Source: Clostridiaceae bacterium
GTDB taxonomy: Bacteria > Bacillota > Clostridia > Acetivibrionales > DUMC01
Assembly (NCBI GenBank): GCA_012512865.1
Contig: JAAZDH010000332.1
Location: 1 to 8,896, forward strand
DNA length: 8,896 bases
Reading direction: 5' to 3'
Shown here: positions 6,608-8,896 of the stretch, piece after piece
Layout: each line of letters begins with the position of its first letter
How positions within the stretch are numbered: position 1 is the stretch's first letter
The notes under the pieces: generated by a model
What the model was told of the DNA's origin: nothing
Databases searched by the model: none
What the model saw: only the letters and a program-made list of their open reading frames with translations
Made by a program: the position numbers and the translations under genes

Positions 6608-6636
6608 TTGCTGCAAGAACATAATAGTATTATAAT
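6608..6636 (+). promoter_or_regulatory. Possible promoter of the Gfo/Idh gene
   Basis: A perfect TATAAT (6631-6636) lies 17 bp after TTGCTG (6608-6613), which matches the -35 consensus only in TTG. An imperfect AT-rich dyad (AGTATTATAATAATATTACT) covers the -10 box. Because a strong terminator precedes it, the downstream gene needs a promoter in this interval, and this is the best candidate. Confidence 0.5.
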
Positions 6637-6660
6637 AATATTACTGTGAAAACATAAAGA

Positions 6661-6669
6661 GAAGAGGTG
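6661..6669 (+). promoter_or_regulatory. Ribosome binding site that fixes the Gfo/Idh start
   Basis: GAAGAGGTG lies 6 bases before the ATG at 6676. The in-frame GTG at 6667 is inside this site, so the ATG is preferred; the Rossmann fold then begins normally at PYKIIHVGVGAWG. Confidence 0.65.
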
Positions 6670-6675
6670 CTTGAT

Positions 6676-7734
6676 ATGCCTTACAAGATTATCCATGTAG
6701 GAGTAGGAGCCTGGGGTAGTGCTTGGTGCAAGCATTTCTTGCCAGCAAATATAAAAGACGGGCTTATTGAAGTGGTTGCCGCGGTCGATGTCAACCCGGA
6801 TGCATTGGAAAAAGCGAGGAATATTTTGGGATTGAGGGAAGACCAATGTTATACCGACTTAAGGGAAGCTTTTGATAAAAACAAGGCAGATTTTTGCACG
6901 ATAGTTGTACCTCCCGCTTTTCACGAAGAAGTGGTGGATATGGCCCTTGAACATGATATGCATATTTTGTCTGAAAAGCCGATTGCAGATATCTTGGAAG
7001 CTTCTGCCCGCATAGCTGAAAAAGTGAAAAAAGCGGGGAAAAAAATGGGTGTTACCATGAGCCACCGCTTTGACCAGGACAAAACGACACTTAGGGAGGA
7101 AATCAGGTCTGGAAGGCATGGAGCCGTGGATTATATAGTTTGTCGGTTTACCTGTGATAACAGGAAATATGGGAGCTGGGGGAAATTCCGGCACGAGATA
7201 CCCGACCCTCTATTGGTCGAGGGTGCGGTACACCACCTGGATATTTTAAACGATTTTGCCGGGGCTAAATGCAAGACCATATTTGCCCAGACATGGAATC
7301 CTTCCTGGGGGGAATTTGCCGGGGATTCCCAGGCACTCGTAATAATGAGCTTTGAAAATGGAACAAGGGCATTTTACGAGGGAGCCAAGTGTAATGCTGT
7401 ACAATTGAATTACTGGACGCAGGAATATTTCAGGGTGGAGTGCGAAAACAGCACCCTGGTGCTGAACCGCAGGGAATTGGAATGCTTCAGGCGTAAACCC
7501 GGCGTTAATGTTAACGTGGGAAGAGAAGGCGAAGGCGAACGGATCCCGCTGTTTGAGCAACCCAAGTGGGCAAACACGTGGCTTGTTGAAAAATTTGTCC
7601 GCTGGCTTGACGGTGGCGAACCCATGGAAACAAACGTGGAAGACAATCTTCAGTCAGTAGCGCTGGTTTTTCGGCAATTGAAAGCAGCCGTACCGGGCAG
7701 CCGGTTAACGTCCAGGAATACCTGGATAAAGTAA
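6676..7734 (+). CDS. Gfo/Idh/MocA-family oxidoreductase with a frameshifted C-terminus
   Basis: This is an NAD(P)-dependent dehydrogenase of the glucose-fructose oxidoreductase / inositol dehydrogenase family, usually acting on a sugar, cyclitol or derivative. The substrate cannot be assigned. The N-terminal Rossmann fold has the dinucleotide loop GVGAWG (about 9-14), an Asp after the second strand (AAVDVNP), and the hallmark SEKP motif (near residue 110). The C-terminal alpha/beta domain has EGAVHHLDIL, the usual catalytic His region. As read, it is 352 residues, but the last 20 (after Phe332) are unlike the family. A one-base loss in the T5 run at 7667-7671 explains this: the -1 frame continues with a normal family C-terminus and would give 361 residues. 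The core domains are intact, so some function may remain. The gene is probably monocistronic: a terminator precedes it and a weak one follows. Confidence 0.88.
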   Translation: MPYKIIHVGVGAWGSAWCKHFLPANIKDGLIEVVAAVDVNPDALEKARNILGLREDQCYTDLREAFDKNKADFCTIVVPPAFHEEVVDMALEHDMHILSEKPIADILEASARIAEKVKKAGKKMGVTMSHRFDQDKTTLREEIRSGRHGAVDYIVCRFTCDNRKYGSWGKFRHEIPDPLLVEGAVHHLDILNDFAGAKCKTIFAQTWNPSWGEFAGDSQALVIMSFENGTRAFYEGAKCNAVQLNYWTQEYFRVECENSTLVLNRRELECFRRKPGVNVNVGREGEGERIPLFEQPKWANTWLVEKFVRWLDGGEPMETNVEDNLQSVALVFRQLKAAVPGSRLTSRNTWIK

Positions 7735-7760
7735 GAAAAGGGCTGGAAAAAACAACATAG
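7671..7760 (+). other. Displaced C-terminal coding segment of the Gfo/Idh gene (-1 frame)
   Basis: From the last T of the T5 run, the -1 frame reads SAIESSRTGQPVNVQEYL and continues to a TAG at 7758-7760, 29 residues in all. The SSRTGQPV-V-E-L pattern is what Gfo/Idh proteins normally have at their C-terminus, whereas the frame in use ends in an unrelated tail at 7734. One extra T (T6) would join the two frames exactly after VALVF. The cause may be a real mutation or a homopolymer sequencing error. Confidence 0.8.
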
Positions 7761-7784
7761 GAATATAGCAATTATTCTTTTTTT
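7759..7784 (+). terminator. Weak intrinsic terminator candidate after the Gfo/Idh gene
   Basis: AGGAATA (7759-7765) can pair with TATTCTT (7773-7779), with one G-U pair, around a 7-base loop, followed by T7 (7778-7784). The stem is AT-rich and weak. It starts right at the TAG of the displaced frame, which suits 7760 as the original gene end. Confidence 0.35.
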
Positions 7785-8115
7785 GATTACCGATGACATT
7801 ATATACTATATATATCATACATTCTAAGCTTTTTACATGCAATACCAATGCATTAACTGCAATTTATAGCCTAGGTTAATTATCTCAAATCAATTGTCTT
7901 AGTTTCTAATCGAAAATTATTTAATGTTAACATAAAATCTAGAAAAAAATAGCAGCATTATAATTGCAATATTAATCTTTTTATACGAAAATAATAAATG
8001 AAAGATTGCAGATTATAGGACTGCAAGTTAAATGAGAAGTTTAAAACATTAAAGATGAAAATTAAGACAAAAGGTTTTGGGAAAACCACCACGTTTTAAA
8101 GGGGAGTAGTTCTTC
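7785..8115. other. AT-rich gene-free region upstream of the phosphodiesterase gene
   Basis: No supportable gene or RNA gene is seen on either strand. Small dyads are present: ATGTTAACAT (7924-7933) and TTGCAG/CTGCAA with a 9-base loop (8006-8026). A TATAAT at 7959-7964 lacks a convincing -35 box, and TTGTCT at 7894 lacks a good -10 box. A promoter for the downstream gene is expected here but cannot be placed with confidence. Confidence 0.6.
8040..8100 (+). promoter_or_regulatory. Possible nested hairpins in the phosphodiesterase gene leader
   Basis: A perfect 6-bp hairpin with a GGG loop (GGTTTT/AAAACC, 8073-8087) sits inside a longer-range inverted repeat (TTTAAAAC at 8040-8047, GTTTTAAA at 8093-8100). 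The outer right arm abuts the ribosome binding site AGGGGAG (8100-8106). Folding could affect translation start, but the arms are AT-rich and chance is possible. Confidence 0.3.
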
Positions 8116-8896
8116 ATGAAAAGCAAGCCCGGATTGGTGGTATTGGCGCTGGATGGGGCTGTGCCATCTTACATAAGACAGAAAATCAAGGAGAACAGGC
8201 TTCCTGCGTTTAAAAGGTTTTCCGAAATGGGATGCTGGTTTAGTGATTGCCGTCCTCCCTTTCCTACTATTACCCCCACCTGCTGGGCTTCTTTTTCTAC
8301 TGGTGCTGCCCCGGTGACCCACGGGGCTGTATGCCAGGATGTGCATGTGCCTGGAACAGCGCTGGACGAGGCAATAACTGCATATAACTCTGAAAATATT
8401 CGTGCTGAAAGGTTTTGGGAAGCAGCGGGACGAATAGGAAAGAAGAGTCTTATCATCCAGCTTCCCACATCAGGACCTGCAAGGTCTGATAAGGTATTAC
8501 AAGTAGCAGGGGCAGGCTGTTCTACAATACGGTACGAGTACCCCCATGAACCCACGGCATCGCCGGAAGGAATCCAACACCTGGTACCAGCGCAGCTATT
8601 TGTATCCGGTGATGAAAAAGGGAATAGCGCACAGTGGATTTACAGGTCACCTGCATCAGGGCAATGGCAACCCGGTGAAAAAAAGCATGTTAAGCATGAT
8701 ATCGAAATTGTTGAAGACAGGATTGCAATGCTTAAAGCGGATATGTCAGGTGTTAATAGCTCAATATATCCTTTCAATTGGTATGTGAAAATCGAAGATG
8801 GACAAGTAAAACTGTCCGAAACACTTGAAAAAGTTGAAGATGGAGTAATTATCCCTGAAGGACAGTGGAGCCCTGTTATTGTAAGTGAACTGGAAG
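8116..8896 (+). CDS. Type I phosphodiesterase/nucleotide pyrophosphatase-like protein (alkaline phosphatase superfamily), 3'-truncated
   Basis: The frame is open from the ATG at 8116 to the window end (260 codons plus one base) and no stop is reached. The N-terminus matches metal-dependent phosphodiesterases of the alkaline phosphatase superfamily: GLVVLALDGA gives the first metal-ligand Asp (Asp13). FPTITPTCWASFSTG (about 49-63) holds the nucleophile region, with Thr53 the likely nucleophile by analogy with the PTKTFP motif of nucleotide pyrophosphatases. THGAV (68-72) is the usual conserved His-Gly. The later metal-binding Asp/His residues lie beyond the window. There is no signal peptide or membrane segment, so it is probably cytoplasmic. 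The start follows AGGGGAG (8100-8106) with 9 bp spacing. Substrate is unknown; members act on nucleotide diesters, phosphonates or phospho-sugars. An insertion-like variable stretch follows residue 120. Confidence 0.83.
   Translation, partial: MKSKPGLVVLALDGAVPSYIRQKIKENRLPAFKRFSEMGCWFSDCRPPFPTITPTCWASFSTGAAPVTHGAVCQDVHVPGTALDEAITAYNSENIRAERFWEAAGRIGKKSLIIQLPTSGPARSDKVLQVAGAGCSTIRYEYPHEPTASPEGIQHLVPAQLFVSGDEKGNSAQWIYRSPASGQWQPGEKKHVKHDIEIVEDRIAMLKADMSGVNSSIYPFNWYVKIEDGQVKLSETLEKVEDGVIIPEGQWSPVIVSELE

Noticed and set aside
6386..6649. 87-codon plus-strand open frame starting inside the end of hndD
   Set aside because: It overlaps the hndD 3' end and runs through the terminator hairpin; no ribosome binding site or recognisable protein.
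8546..8788. 80-codon plus-strand open frame
   Set aside because: It lies in another frame inside the phosphodiesterase coding region, which is supported by family motifs and a ribosome binding site.

Overview
The window looks like a piece of a fermentative, anaerobic Firmicute (class Clostridia) chromosome. The evidence is an oxygen-sensitive multi-subunit [FeFe] hydrogenase, AT-rich intergenic DNA, strong AGGAGG-type ribosome binding sites, a sigma-A-type promoter with an adjacent Rex-like operator, and frequent AGG and ATA codons. The genus cannot be fixed from this stretch alone. All supported genes are on the + strand.

Layout. (1) Positions 1-1340 hold the 3' part of a xylulokinase gene (xylB); its first ~70 codons lie upstream of the window. 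(2) Positions 1341-1635 are a regulatory intergenic region with a perfect 21-bp palindrome, a near-consensus promoter and a Rex-type redox operator just downstream of the predicted transcription start. (3) Positions 1636-6420 are a four-gene operon for a tetrameric, probably electron-bifurcating NAD(H)/ferredoxin-dependent [FeFe] hydrogenase, in the order hndA (NuoE-like), hndB (small thioredoxin-fold ferredoxin-like), hndC (NuoF-like) and hndD (H-cluster catalytic subunit). Two spacers inside the operon carry unusual short repeats: a GATTAGCACG duplication before hndC and a 12-bp tandem array before hndD. (4) Positions 6430-6492 are a tandem/inverted repeat that forms a strong intrinsic terminator. 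(5) A Gfo/Idh/MocA-family sugar-type oxidoreductase (6676 onward) has a frameshift near its C-terminus at a T5 run; the normal family C-terminus is still encoded in the -1 frame up to 7760. (6) Positions 7761-8115 are AT-rich and gene-free. (7) A type I phosphodiesterase / alkaline-phosphatase-superfamily gene starts at 8116 and runs off the window.

How the genes work together. HndABCD would re-oxidise NADH and reduced ferredoxin together, releasing H2. The Rex-like site would couple its expression to the NADH/NAD+ ratio. Xylulokinase feeds xylulose into the pentose phosphate pathway, and the Gfo/Idh protein may also act on a sugar-type substrate. No functional link between these and the hydrogenase is visible beyond adjacency.

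Nothing here is convincingly a new system. The points most worth a second look are the Rex operator architecture, the frameshifted Gfo/Idh gene, the 12-bp array with phased mini-ORFs, the TSCSPGW variant of the H-cluster L1 motif, the extra N-terminal Cys cluster of HndA, and the unassigned 21-bp palindrome.
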